From positions 1-20,958 of the forward strand of contig JAAWSW010000020.1 in the NCBI GenBank assembly GCA_022801735.1: a DNA stretch of 20,958 bases. The letters are read 5' to 3'. Shown here in pieces: positions 1 through 7,021 of this stretch. Numbering within the stretch: the first letter of the stretch is position 1; each line of letters begins with the position of its first letter. This stretch comes from Bacilli bacterium (lineage in GTDB: Bacteria > Bacillota_I > Bacilli_A > RF39 > UBA660). A program made the translations under genes and the position numbers. Under the pieces are notes generated by a model that was given only the letters and a program-made list of their open reading frames with translations, ran no database searches and was not told the DNA's origin.

Positions 1-594
1 TTTACTTATTTTATTTAGTATAAACAGTAAAATCATTGATAATATGGTTATATGCATTCCTGATATGACAAATAGATGGTTTATACCATTTTCTTGGTAA
101 CTTTTCATTATATTTTCATCTATTTCTTTATTGTTTCCTAATATAAATGCGTTTAAATAGTTATGGCTTTTGTACTTTTTTATATAATCTTCTAAATTAT
201 TTTTAATTTTATATTGAATTGGTTCTGTGTTATTTATTATTTTTATTTTATCTATTTTTACAATATAGTTTATTTTTTGACTTAATAAATATTTTTGGTA
301 GTTAAATTGGTTAAAAATTGTATTGGGTTCTGGTCTTGTTAGGGTGCCTTTTATTTTTACTTTTATTCCAGTTTTGCATGTAAAGTTTTTATATTTTATT
401 AATACTTTTTCTTTATTTGTTAATGTAAAATTATTATCTGTGCAGTTTGTTATGATTCCTTCTATTTGTTTGGTATTTTCGTTGTATATACTTTGTGGCA
501 ATTTGTCATGGTTAATTATAACGTTTATTATTGATATTATGAATACTATTATAATTAATGTTTTAGATGGTGATATTGTCTTTGATTTTTTCAT
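1..594 (-). CDS. comEC: ComEC, DNA-uptake channel protein (N-terminal part, runs off the window)
   Basis: This is the first 198 codons of an open frame that continues past the left edge. ComEC forms the membrane channel that carries single-stranded transforming DNA into the cytoplasm. The visible part has an N-terminal membrane segment (about residues 9-24), then a hydrophilic OB-fold-like stretch, and near residues 173-185 the string NHLFVISGMHIT, which matches the highly conserved 'H-l-x-a/v-S-G-x-H' signature that opens the Competence (PF03772) domain. The ATG at 594 lies inside the end of comEA and the reading frames overlap by 32 bases. The Shine-Dalgarno is weak (AGGTCC about 13 bases upstream), so translation is probably coupled to comEA. 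The order comEA-comEC is the classical one. The C-terminal metallo-beta-lactamase domain, if present, is outside the window. The family assignment is firm; intactness of the gene cannot be judged. Confidence 0.9.
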   Translation of the reverse strand, partial: MKKSKTISPSKTLIIIVFIISIINVIINHDKLPQSIYNENTKQIEGIITNCTDNNFTLTNKEKVLIKYKNFTCKTGIKVKIKGTLTRPEPNTIFNQFNYQKYLLSQKINYIVKIDKIKIINNTEPIQYKIKNNLEDYIKKYKSHNYLNAFILGNNKEIDENIMKSYQENGINHLFVISGMHITILSMILLFILNKISK

Positions 595-1231
595 AAAGTG
601 CGGGACCTATGCCTTGGACGTTTTGGATGTCTTCTATTTTTTCAAATTTACCTTGATTATTTCGGTATTCAATGATAGCGTTTGCTTTTGCTTCACCTAT
701 TCCTGTTAATGTTTGTAATTCTTCTATAGTTGCGGTGTTGATGGATATTTTTTGATTGTTATTCTCTTGCTTTTTGTCATTTTTATTTAAAGTTTCTAAT
801 AATTCTTTGTTTATACATGCATCATTTACTGTAGGGCATGTTATTTCGTTTTCTTTTGGCTTTTCTTTTAGTTTTTTTACTTCGTTTTTGGAATAAATTA
901 ATATTACCATTTCGTCTTTTACTTTTTTGCTTAAGTTGATTAATGAGGTGTCAGCATTATTGGTTAATCCTCCTGCTTTTTCTATTATATCCATTACTCT
1001 ACTATCTTTATTTACTTCATATAATCCTGGATGTACTACTTCCCCTTTGATATCTACTTTTAATAGTTTTATTTCTTCTTTTTGTTTTGGTTCAATTATT
1101 GGTTCGATTTCTTCTTCCTCTTTAGTGTTTAATAAGAATAACATATATAAATTTAGTGCGGTTAATATTAGTATTATTATGCTTAAGGTAATTGGTGTTT
1201 TATGTTTTTCTATAAATTCTTTTAATATCAT
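563..1231 (-). CDS. comEA: ComEA, membrane-anchored DNA receptor
   Basis: The 222-residue protein is a competence DNA receptor that would bind double-stranded DNA outside the membrane and hand it to ComEC. In order it has a short cytoplasmic start, one membrane segment (residues 13-35), an acidic linker, an SLBB-like domain (about 57-118, with DIKGEVVHPGLYEV and AGGLT), a lysine/asparagine-rich spacer with C132 and C139, and two helix-hairpin-helix units (162-222, with INTATIEELQTLTGIGEAKA and VQGIGPALYEKI) that contact DNA. Length and architecture are typical of Bacillota ComEA. The ATG at 1231 was chosen because AAAGGAG sits four bases upstream. The frame is open further back to 1294, but no good ribosome site supports that start. 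The last 32 bases overlap comEC. Confidence 0.93.
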   Translation of the reverse strand: MILKEFIEKHKTPITLSIIILILTALNLYMLFLLNTKEEEEIEPIIEPKQKEEIKLLKVDIKGEVVHPGLYEVNKDSRVMDIIEKAGGLTNNADTSLINLSKKVKDEMVILIYSKNEVKKLKEKPKENEITCPTVNDACINKELLETLNKNDKKQENNNQKISINTATIEELQTLTGIGEAKANAIIEYRNNQGKFEKIEDIQNVQGIGPALYEKIKDNITI

Positions 1232-1336
1232 TTCTCTCCTTTCTATTACCCCTTCATATGTAATATACTGCATCCGCCTATCAAATTCCTGCATGAAAAT
1301 GAAAAAAATGTATTTTTATACAAAAAAACAATAATA

Positions 1337-1369
1337 AAAACTATGATTTTTTTTATTTATCATAGTTTT
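1337..1369 (-). terminator. Rho-independent terminator of ftsW
   Basis: An 11-bp perfect inverted repeat (AAAACTATGAT at 1337-1347 with ATCATAGTTTT at 1359-1369) is followed on the minus strand by a T-rich tract. The TGA stop codon of ftsW (1360-1362) is inside the upstream arm. It separates ftsW from comEA. Confidence 0.75.
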
Positions 1370-2520
1370 ATTTTTTGGTTTTTCGTTTCTATATTTACTC
1401 TTTGTACAATTGCGAGTGCGGCGATGAATGAAAGAACGAAACTTCCTCCGTAACTAAAGAATGGAAGTGGTACTCCTGTTAGTGGTATTAGCCCAAACAT
1501 TCCGCCTAAATTCACGAATATATGTGCGAATATATATGCGGATATTCCTAGACATATATATCTTCCTCTTAGGGTTGATGCTCTTGATGCAATAAATAGG
1601 ATACGCCATAAAATGATGATATATCCGATGAAGATAAATATTGTTATTTTTATTCCGTATTCTTCGGCAATAATAGCGAATGCTGAATCAGTGTGGGGTT
1701 CTGGAATATATGAGTATTTTTGTTTACTCTTTCCTATTCCAAGACCCATTAATCCGCCATCGTTGATAGCAATGTAACTATTACAAACTTGATATCCTCC
1801 TGATTCATATTGACCGCAAGGATCAAGCCATGATGAGAATCTTGATTTTCTGGCTTCGTTTAGGATGTCTCCGCTAACATTACTATAAATGCTTACTCCT
1901 AGTAATCCTACTATTAATAATAACCCGCCATATTTAAATTTTTCAATATTAAGTATTGGACCACAGAGAAACATGACACCTATTATGAATAGAATAATTA
2001 ATAGTGTTCCTAAATCTTTTTGTAAAAATACGATTGCTGGTATTATAAGGCTGATTATAAGTATTGTCCCAATTATATTGAAGTGTTTTATGTTTGTGGT
2101 TCTTAGTTTTCTATAGTATTTTTCAAACATGAGCGCAATCATGGCGATTATAACTGGTTTTGAAAATTCACTTGGTTGTAATTTTATAAATTTTAAATCA
2201 ATCCAGTTGCTAGAACCACTTAATGATTCGGATTTCCAGGCTATTATATTTAAAATGATTAAAATTCCGAATAATAGTGGTACTAAACCTTTATATTTTT
2301 TTGTATCGGTTTTTAAAATTATAAGGGCCATTATTATTCCTGCGATTATAAACATTAATTGCCTAAAGAAATAATAGTATATGGATACATCATAGTTAAC
2401 TACTGCTGCTCTACTTGAGGCAGTTACTATGGTCAGTAAGCCATATATAAAACCCACTATAGTAATTATTAATAGTGGTTTATCTAAATCTTTAATTATT
2501 TTCTTAAAAGACTGTCCCAT
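1360..2520 (-). CDS. ftsW: FtsW-like SEDS peptidoglycan polymerase
   Basis: The 386-residue polytopic membrane protein belongs to the SEDS family (FtsW/RodA/SpoVE), which polymerises lipid II into glycan strands together with a partner class B penicillin-binding protein. Visible signatures are KLQPSEFSKP (113-122), the large extracellular loop with YIPEPHTDSAFAIIAEE (271-287), whose D278 aligns with the essential aspartate of SEDS enzymes, and GLIPLTGVPLPFFSYGGS (343-360). The IPEPHTD loop and LTGVPLPF...SYGGS favour FtsW over RodA, although the two are hard to separate by eye. Two cysteines in the loop (C235, C246) could form a disulfide. The start is the ATG at 2520, preceded by TAGGAGA. 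The gene stands alone between a divergent microprotein gene and comEA, not in a dcw cluster. Confidence 0.88.
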   Translation of the reverse strand: MGQSFKKIIKDLDKPLLIITIVGFIYGLLTIVTASSRAAVVNYDVSIYYYFFRQLMFIIAGIIMALIILKTDTKKYKGLVPLLFGILIILNIIAWKSESLSGSSNWIDLKFIKLQPSEFSKPVIIAMIALMFEKYYRKLRTTNIKHFNIIGTILIISLIIPAIVFLQKDLGTLLIILFIIGVMFLCGPILNIEKFKYGGLLLIVGLLGVSIYSNVSGDILNEARKSRFSSWLDPCGQYESGGYQVCNSYIAINDGGLMGLGIGKSKQKYSYIPEPHTDSAFAIIAEEYGIKITIFIFIGYIIILWRILFIASRASTLRGRYICLGISAYIFAHIFVNLGGMFGLIPLTGVPLPFFSYGGSFVLSFIAALAIVQRVNIETKNQKIKL

Positions 2521-2531
2521 ATTTTTTCTCC

Positions 2532-2548
2532 TATCATATAATATGATA
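2532..2548. promoter_or_regulatory. Perfect 17-base dyad between divergent ftsW and the YjcZ-like gene
   Basis: TATCATAT, one central base, then ATATGATA form a perfect inverted repeat between the two divergently transcribed genes. On the plus strand it contains TATAAT (2537-2542), a possible -10 element. On the minus strand it lies just upstream of the ftsW Shine-Dalgarno. It could be an operator, a promoter core, or an RNA hairpin in front of ftsW. No -35 was convincing in either direction. Confidence 0.35.
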
Positions 2549-2666
2549 ACACATAATGAACTTTTTTTAAATGTGTTGAAAGATAAAAGTGTAAACTTAG
2601 GTGTTTTTTATAGTCGTTATGCAATAATATGCGTACACTATATTAGTAGTAGAAAGGAGGCTCTTT

Positions 2667-2840
2667 ATGTATTACTATGGCGGATATCAAGGCTATGGAT
2701 GTGGTAACCAATGTGGTGGTTGTCAAGGCGGCGGCTATGGTTATGGTGCTGGATACGGTGCTGCTATTGTCCTAGTTCTATTCATTTTATTAGTAATTAT
2801 TATAGGTGCTCGCGCTTTTAATGGTAATAATAATTTCTAA
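2667..2840 (+). CDS. YjcZ-family tiny membrane protein (57 residues)
   Basis: This very small gene has two parts. Residues 1-31 are rich in Gly, Tyr and Cys (MYYYGGYQGYGCGNQCGGCQ followed by GGGYGYGAGYG). Residues 32-48 are one hydrophobic segment (AAIVLVLFILLVIIIGA), followed by a short polar tail (ARAFNGNNNF). This layout, with the FILLxIIIGA motif, matches the YjcZ/tiny_TM_bacill family (TIGR01732, PF09680), known mainly from Bacillus and often called sporulation proteins, although their function is not established. A very strong ribosome site, AGAAAGGAGG, ends six bases before the ATG, and a hairpin terminator follows directly, so the gene is monocistronic. It is one of only two plus-strand genes here. 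Three cysteines (C12, C16, C19) in a CxxxCxxC spacing could bind metal or form disulfides. The existence of the gene is well supported; its role is unknown. Confidence 0.88.
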   Translation: MYYYGGYQGYGCGNQCGGCQGGGYGYGAGYGAAIVLVLFILLVIIIGARAFNGNNNF

Positions 2841-2842
2841 GA

Positions 2843-2871
2843 AAAAAATCAGGTGTTTTTCCTGATTTTTT
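2843..2871. terminator. Bidirectional terminator between the YjcZ-like gene and the 80-residue gene
   Basis: AAAAAATCAGG (2843-2853) pairs with CCTGATTTTTT (2861-2871) around a 7-base loop. It has a T-run on both strands and lies between two converging genes, directly after the stop of the plus-strand microprotein and directly after the stop of the minus-strand gene. Confidence 0.85.
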
Positions 2872-2873
2872 GT

Positions 2874-3116
2874 TTAGATTATTTTAGTTGCTTTTAAGGC
2901 TTTTTTACTTTTTTGAATAGGACGCACACTACTTGTTTCTTCTTTTTGTATAGTATTTTCAGTTGTAAGGATTGGCGGTAGATTATTGGCTTTAAGCATT
3001 CTATATGCGTGTAATCTTAGATAAGGTGGTAAAGAACTGTTGTATAATACATTTCCTTCTATTTCTATATTTTCTTTTAATTGTTTTAGGTATTCTAATT
3101 CTCCTTCTGTTGTCAT
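2874..3116 (-). CDS. Unknown small protein, 80 residues
   Basis: I do not recognise this protein. It is soluble and has no signal peptide or membrane segment. Residues 1-46 look helical and start with an acidic segment (MTTEGELEYLKQLKENIEIE) followed by LPPYLRLHAYRMLKANNLPP. The C-terminal 35 residues are polar and basic and probably disordered. The ATG at 3116 has an ideal AAAGGAGG ribosome site, and a TATAAT lies in the spacer from ndk, so it may be expressed separately from ndk or read through from it. A terminator follows immediately. The strong translation signal argues that it is real despite the lack of a family. Confidence 0.72.
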   Translation of the reverse strand: MTTEGELEYLKQLKENIEIEGNVLYNSSLPPYLRLHAYRMLKANNLPPILTTENTIQKEETSSVRPIQKSKKALKATKII

Positions 3117-3146
3117 AAGAACCTCCTTTAAAAGTATTATATACTT

Positions 3147-3164
3147 TTTTCTTTTAAAAGAAAA
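3147..3164. repeat. Perfect 18-base palindrome between ndk and the 80-residue gene
   Basis: TTTTCTTTTAAAAGAAAA reads the same on both strands. Just after it on the minus strand is AAGTATATAATACTT, itself an inverted repeat containing TATAAT. The pair may be a weak ndk terminator and/or the promoter of the following small gene. Being A/T-only apart from one G/C pair per arm, it could also be composition-driven. Confidence 0.35.
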
Positions 3165-3171
3165 GACTTTT

Positions 3172-3570
3172 CTATCCGAAAAATCTTTTGATTTCTATTT
3201 CTGCATTTTCTACTGAATCTGAACCATGAACAATGTTTTCGTTTTTATTATGAGCAAAATCTCCTCTTATTGTTCCTGATGCTGCTTCTAATCCATCAGT
3301 AGGTCCCATAATGTTACGCATTCCTGTAACAACGTTTTGTCCTTCAACAATCATACCAACTACTGGTCCTGATGTCATATATGTAACGATTTCTGGGAAG
3401 AATGGTTTATCTGCTAAATGAGCGTAATGTTCTTTTAAAATTGCTTCATCTAAGTTCATCATTTTCATATCAGTGATTTTATAACCTTTATTTTCTATTC
3501 TTGAAATTACTTCACCAATTAATCCTCTTTCATAAGCGTCTGGTTTAGTCATTATATAAGTTCTTTCCAT
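3172..3570 (-). CDS. ndk: Nucleoside diphosphate kinase
   Basis: The 132-residue cytosolic enzyme transfers the gamma phosphate from ATP to other (d)NDPs through a phosphohistidine. MERTYIMTKPDAYERGLIGE opens the ferredoxin-like fold. NIMGPTDGLEAASGTIRGDF (86-105) is the nucleotide-binding region, and ENIVHGSDS (111-119) carries the catalytic H115. It is somewhat shorter than the roughly 149-residue Bacillus enzyme, ending soon after the catalytic loop at KRFFG. The ribosome site TAGGAGA contains the TAG stop codon of the upstream HD gene, which ends only 11 bases before, so the two are translationally coupled. Confidence 0.96.
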   Translation of the reverse strand: MERTYIMTKPDAYERGLIGEVISRIENKGYKITDMKMMNLDEAILKEHYAHLADKPFFPEIVTYMTSGPVVGMIVEGQNVVTGMRNIMGPTDGLEAASGTIRGDFAHNKNENIVHGSDSVENAEIEIKRFFG

Positions 3571-3581
3571 ATTTCTTTCTC

Positions 3582-4085
3582 CTATCTAATAAAGTTTATC
3601 ATAAATAGCATTGCTAAACTATATGCGTATTTTACTCTGAATTTAACTTTTAGCGATAATTCGTTTATTGCAACTATTTTGTCAACTGTACTTACAATCC
3701 AACTTTCAGCATATTTAGGTACTGAAATATTGATTGGGAACATATGACTACGGATCATGTCTTCTTCTTTTTTACTTAATTCAAAATGTGATTTAGCGGT
3801 ATCTAGAGCGTGTTTTGGATGAACAAAAGTTGAAATAAATCTATCTGTTTTTGTTCTATCCTCTGGACTCATAAAGAAGTCATGTAATAGACCGCCTCTA
3901 GCGGTCCCTTTATAATCTAAACGCATAAATTTTGCTACTTTATATGAATAATAAGCAACTCTCACGGAATGGTCATATCTATTAACTCCATGATGTTCAA
4001 TTTTTTTGATTTTTTTGAATTCTTTGTTATCTAAAATGTGTTCAACAATTCTTATAAACTCTAAGTCTTGTTTTTCATTATTCAT
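3582..4085 (-). CDS. HD-domain phosphohydrolase, coupled to ndk
   Basis: The 167-residue protein belongs to the HD metal-dependent phosphohydrolase superfamily. The metal-site residues are visible in order: H39 in NRYDHSVRVA, H68-D69 in GLLHDFF, further histidines in FVHPKHAL (H89, H92) and IRSHMFP (H114), and D135 in STVDKIV. The substrate is unknown. Sitting directly before ndk, a nucleotide or deoxynucleotide monophosphate is a reasonable guess (compare YfbR), but this is inference. The frame extends to a GTG at 4097, but GAGGTGAG lies seven bases before the ATG at 4085, so the ATG was chosen. A strong promoter lies at 4113-4141. Confidence 0.85.
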   Translation of the reverse strand: MNNEKQDLEFIRIVEHILDNKEFKKIKKIEHHGVNRYDHSVRVAYYSYKVAKFMRLDYKGTARGGLLHDFFMSPEDRTKTDRFISTFVHPKHALDTAKSHFELSKKEEDMIRSHMFPINISVPKYAESWIVSTVDKIVAINELSLKVKFRVKYAYSLAMLFMINFIR

Positions 4086-4112
4086 TGTATAACTCACCTC
4101 AAGTACTTTGTC

Positions 4113-4141
4113 ATTATATCATAAAAGTATATAAATATCAA
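4113..4141 (-). promoter_or_regulatory. Sigma-A-type promoter of the HD phosphohydrolase-ndk unit
   Basis: On the minus strand TTGATA (4136-4141), a 17-base spacer and TATAAT (4113-4118) are present, with TG one base upstream of the -10 (extended -10). This is close to consensus and lies 28 bases before the HD gene start. It abuts the end of the upstream DUF3048 gene. Confidence 0.8.
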
Positions 4142-4144
4142 ATT

Positions 4145-5203
4145 CTATTCATTTGTTGTATTTTCTTCTTCTTCCCCTTCAATTGTAAGGGTTTCTCCAT
4201 CTGGTTGAATTTGTATCCAAGTATTTCCATCGTTAACTTTTATTTCTTTTCCATTTTTATAACGGTAAATTGTTTGTCCTTTACGACTTTCTTTTTCCCA
4301 TGTTATTGGTACGGCATAACCATTAGTAATGAAGTATCCTTCGCCTGAACCGATATTTTCTAATTTTTGTCTACCATATGAATCATATGAATGATTTTTT
4401 ATTGGAATAATAATTATATTTTTAGCGGTATATTGGTCGCCAGTTATTGCATCGACATGAGCAGTACCTGACATACTTCTTTTATATACTTTGTTTTCTT
4501 CGTCATATTCATATGTTGTGTCTGTATAATATGAATATTTTATGTAGATTTTATCTGCTTTTTTAGCGTCTTCTTTTTTGTTTATATTTATTTCATCTAC
4601 ACTATAGTTTAGTAATAAATCTTTATTTGTGTCACGCATATAGCCGTTATCTTTGGCATAATCTTTAATTTTTTCCATACTTGTGAAAGCAGTGTGTTCA
4701 CTTGCTTTTTTTAAACTTGTATCTCTCCAAAAAACACTTGATGCAGTTAAACCGTTAATATTATCTACACCTAAGGTATTTATATCTTTTTTAGCGTCAT
4801 CACTCCAACCATAATGCACATAGATTGCATCATTTTCTAATGCGTAATCTAAGTAATATGGTCTAGCACTACGAACTGACCCTATTTTAGCAGTGTCTTT
4901 ATCTTTGAATATGGCCATAATTCTTGTGATACCACCTTCAGCAATTATTTCGTAGTTAATGTACGAATCTTGAAGTCCAGCATGTGGCCATGCTTTATGA
5001 TTGTTATTTATCATGACAGCTATTGGTCTTGATTTTGAATCTTGGTCAACTATTTTTAATTTTTTTACTATTTTCTTTTCTATTTGCTGTTTTACTTCTT
5101 TGTGATTAAGTAGATAATATGCTCCCCCACCTATTAATAATATTAGGATTAATAATACAAAACCTAATTTCTTTTTGTTTTTCTTTCTTTTATGTTTTGC
5201 CAT
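4145..5203 (-). CDS. YerB-like DUF3048 membrane-anchored protein
   Basis: The 352-residue protein has a lysine-rich start and one N-terminal membrane segment (about 13-32), with the rest outside the cell. Residues about 58-130 contain PIAVMINNNHKAWPHAGLQD, YEIIAEGGITRIMAIF and GSVRSARPYYLDYA, the diagnostic DUF3048 (PF11258) motifs of Bacillus subtilis YerB. The C-terminal half (about 215-335) fits the companion DUF3048 C-terminal domain, and the tail is acidic. Bacillus YerB is a lipoprotein; here there is no lipobox cysteine and anchoring is by the transmembrane helix. The molecular role of the family is unsettled. The ATG at 5203 follows AAGGAAG by eight bases; the GTG at 5212 is too close to that site. 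It may be co-transcribed with the upstream glycosidase but also has its own -10. Confidence 0.9.
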   Translation of the reverse strand: MAKHKRKKNKKKLGFVLLILILLIGGGAYYLLNHKEVKQQIEKKIVKKLKIVDQDSKSRPIAVMINNNHKAWPHAGLQDSYINYEIIAEGGITRIMAIFKDKDTAKIGSVRSARPYYLDYALENDAIYVHYGWSDDAKKDINTLGVDNINGLTASSVFWRDTSLKKASEHTAFTSMEKIKDYAKDNGYMRDTNKDLLLNYSVDEININKKEDAKKADKIYIKYSYYTDTTYEYDEENKVYKRSMSGTAHVDAITGDQYTAKNIIIIPIKNHSYDSYGRQKLENIGSGEGYFITNGYAVPITWEKESRKGQTIYRYKNGKEIKVNDGNTWIQIQPDGETLTIEGEEEENTTNE

Positions 5204-5226
5204 TTTATACACTTCCTTCTAAAATA

Positions 5227-5235
5227 ATTATATCA
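5227..5235 (-). promoter_or_regulatory. Extended -10 element before the DUF3048 gene
   Basis: The minus strand reads TGATATAAT about 24 bases before the DUF3048 start codon. The TG plus TATAAT is a good extended -10, but no clear -35 is present. Confidence 0.45.
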
Positions 5236-5307
5236 AATTTAAATATATATAATCTATAATTTGGTCTACAAATTTTTCTCACATTGTAAATATATGTCTA
5301 GTTTTGT

Positions 5308-6375
5308 TTATTTAGTCGCAATCCATGCGTTTGGTATGGCTCTTGTTGAATTTTGTCCGCTTCCGTTTACTGGTTTATTTATTAATTCGTTGTTTATTAC
5401 CAATCCGCTTGAAGTACCTCCATCTAAATTTGCCGCGTTATAAGCACCATAATTTAATAGGATTTCGGTTAAATCAACCATGTCTGCTCCGCTTATGCCA
5501 TGAGCATAATCTCGTCCGTCCATTACGAGGAATAAAACTATTCCATCTTGTCTTTGACCGATTGCGCTTCTTGGAGCGGTTCCCCAACCACCATTTCCTT
5601 TGACAAATGATGGTTTTCCGTTGATGATAAGGAATGGTCCGAAATCTACAGCGTCTCTAATTCCTGCTTTGATAGCAGCATCAGCGGTCATTCTACTCAA
5701 TATTAATTTGTTTTCTTTGTTAAAGCCGATAAGTCCTCCGCCTACTCCTGAACGGGGTTTATTACTGACTAGTTTTCCATCTTTTATAACGATTCCATGA
5801 GGTGTGGCCCCATTACTATTATAATTTGGATCGACAAAACCGCTTGCGTTCATTGCTACTGCGGCATTATTGTTTTTAGCCATTGTGGTTAGCATTTGTC
5901 CTTTGGTTCCCATATAAGCAGATGTTGCTACTTTTACTTTACTTGGATCATATATGGCTACTAGATAACCTCTAAGGCCTTCTCCTGTTATATCGATTTT
6001 TTTATATAAATCATTACCTTTATCTTTTGTTAATATTTCTTTTTCGTATTTGTTTAGAAACATTGAAGAACTTTTATAACTATTGAATATGATTTGGGTA
6101 CTATCTGTATCTTCAGTACTTTCTAAAACGTAGTTTTTCTTTAATACGGCATCTATTGTTTCGTCATCATAGAACATGGTTGCTAAATATTGGTGGCTCA
6201 TTGTTGTCATTGCGGTTGTTATTAGCCATTCTCTGAAGTTTTTCCATGGACCATATAGTAAGAAGGCAAATGAACCTATTAATACTACTATAATACTTAT
6301 TATAGTGATGATTATTTTTGTTTGTTTTTTCATTTTCTTTTTTTCTTTTGGTATTTCTTCTATTTGGTTATTCAT
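5308..6375 (-). CDS. Phosphodiester glycosidase family protein (NAGPA domain), membrane-anchored
   Basis: The 355-residue protein has a basic start, one membrane segment (19-41) and a large extracellular part. From about residue 135 to the end it matches the NAGPA/DUF2233 domain, which hydrolyses phosphodiester-linked sugars. Motifs seen are AVAMNASGF (172-180), GIVIKDGKLVS (194-204), DFGPFLIINGKP (244-255), PRSAIGQ (268-274), VMDGR (284-288) and NLDGGTSSGLV (316-326). Family members act on exopolysaccharide or wall-linked sugar phosphates, which would suit teichoic-acid-like polymers here; the real substrate is unknown. The ATG at 6375 is used because it has GAGGAAG upstream and overlaps the preceding stop codon in an 8-base ATGAATAA arrangement, indicating translational coupling to the gene before it. 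Confidence 0.9.
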   Translation of the reverse strand: MNNQIEEIPKEKKKMKKQTKIIITIISIIVVLIGSFAFLLYGPWKNFREWLITTAMTTMSHQYLATMFYDDETIDAVLKKNYVLESTEDTDSTQIIFNSYKSSSMFLNKYEKEILTKDKGNDLYKKIDITGEGLRGYLVAIYDPSKVKVATSAYMGTKGQMLTTMAKNNNAAVAMNASGFVDPNYNSNGATPHGIVIKDGKLVSNKPRSGVGGGLIGFNKENKLILSRMTADAAIKAGIRDAVDFGPFLIINGKPSFVKGNGGWGTAPRSAIGQRQDGIVLFLVMDGRDYAHGISGADMVDLTEILLNYGAYNAANLDGGTSSGLVINNELINKPVNGSGQNSTRAIPNAWIATK

Positions 6376-6943
6376 TTTCTTCTTCCTCTTTTCCGAAATA
6401 TTCTTTGTCCTTGTCATAGTCTATGTAATTTTTATATATTGTTAATTTACCTTTGTTTAATGTTTTTTTGTTATTGGTTTTGGCCCATTCGTTATATTCT
6501 TTAACACTTTTGTTATAAGATTTTATGTCTGAAATATAGTAGTTCATAGCGGCTTCGTATGTTGATTTAAAGACTGTGCATTTACTATTTATATTAGGGT
6601 CAGCATATTTAAATTGGCAGTTTTCTTTTAATGTTTTACTATTTTTTTCTACGTTTTCTATATTTTTTTGATGGTCTTTAATTAGTTTATTCCAGTTTTC
6701 AGTGTTTTTAGAATATTCTTCTAAATAGGTGTTTTCTCTTAAGTTATATATATAATCTCGTCCTTTGGCGAAAGTTAAGACGCTTTCGCTGAATTTTTCG
6801 TATTTTTGGATTATTTCCTCCATTTTTTCTTTGGTGATTTCTTTATCTTCTTTGAAACTATTTATAAATGTATATACTCCGAATGCGATTAAAAATAATA
6901 TTATTGTTATAACTAGTATTTTTATAATAGTTTTCTTTTTCAT
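6368..6943 (-). CDS. Unknown membrane-anchored helical protein, coupled to the glycosidase
   Basis: I do not recognise this 191-residue protein. It has one N-terminal membrane segment (6-27) followed by a lysine/glutamate-rich extracellular region that is probably mostly alpha-helical and partly coiled coil (about 36-140). There are two cysteines (around 109 and 122, in NCQFKYADPNINSKCTVF) that could form a disulfide, and a very acidic C-terminus (GKEEEENE). The ATG at 6943 has AAAGGAG upstream. The 8-base overlap with the glycosidase gene suggests the two proteins are made in a fixed ratio and may work together at the cell surface. Confidence 0.8.
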   Translation of the reverse strand: MKKKTIIKILVITIILFLIAFGVYTFINSFKEDKEITKEKMEEIIQKYEKFSESVLTFAKGRDYIYNLRENTYLEEYSKNTENWNKLIKDHQKNIENVEKNSKTLKENCQFKYADPNINSKCTVFKSTYEAAMNYYISDIKSYNKSVKEYNEWAKTNNKKTLNKGKLTIYKNYIDYDKDKEYFGKEEEENE

Positions 6944-6992
6944 ACAGCATACTCCTTTACTATTCTTTTTTTAGTTTATCAAAATATGAAAA

Positions 6993-7021
6993 AAAAGTAA
7001 ATATTTGTCGTATTTACTTTT
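6993..7021 (-). terminator. Rho-independent terminator of the metallophosphoesterase unit
   Basis: An 11-bp perfect stem (AAAAGTAAATA at 6993-7003 with TATTTACTTTT at 7011-7021) has a 7-base loop and continues into a T-run on the minus strand. The TAA stop of the phosphoesterase gene is within the upstream arm. Confidence 0.8.

Noticed and set aside
323..709. Plus-strand frame over comEC/comEA, Phe/Ile/Val-rich
   Set aside because: It lies opposite the clear comEC and comEA coding sequence, has no ribosome site, and its composition is that of antisense AT-rich coding DNA.
1232..1294. N-terminal extension of ComEA to 1294
   Set aside because: The strong AAAGGAG site four bases before the ATG at 1231 and the typical membrane-anchor start make the shorter form correct.
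2429..2707. Plus-strand 92-residue frame across the ftsW start and microprotein gene
   Set aside because: It overlaps both real genes in other frames and has no family similarity or start signal.
5325..5603. Plus-strand frame rich in Leu and Arg opposite the glycosidase gene
   Set aside because: It is antisense to the conserved NAGPA motifs; no ribosome site.
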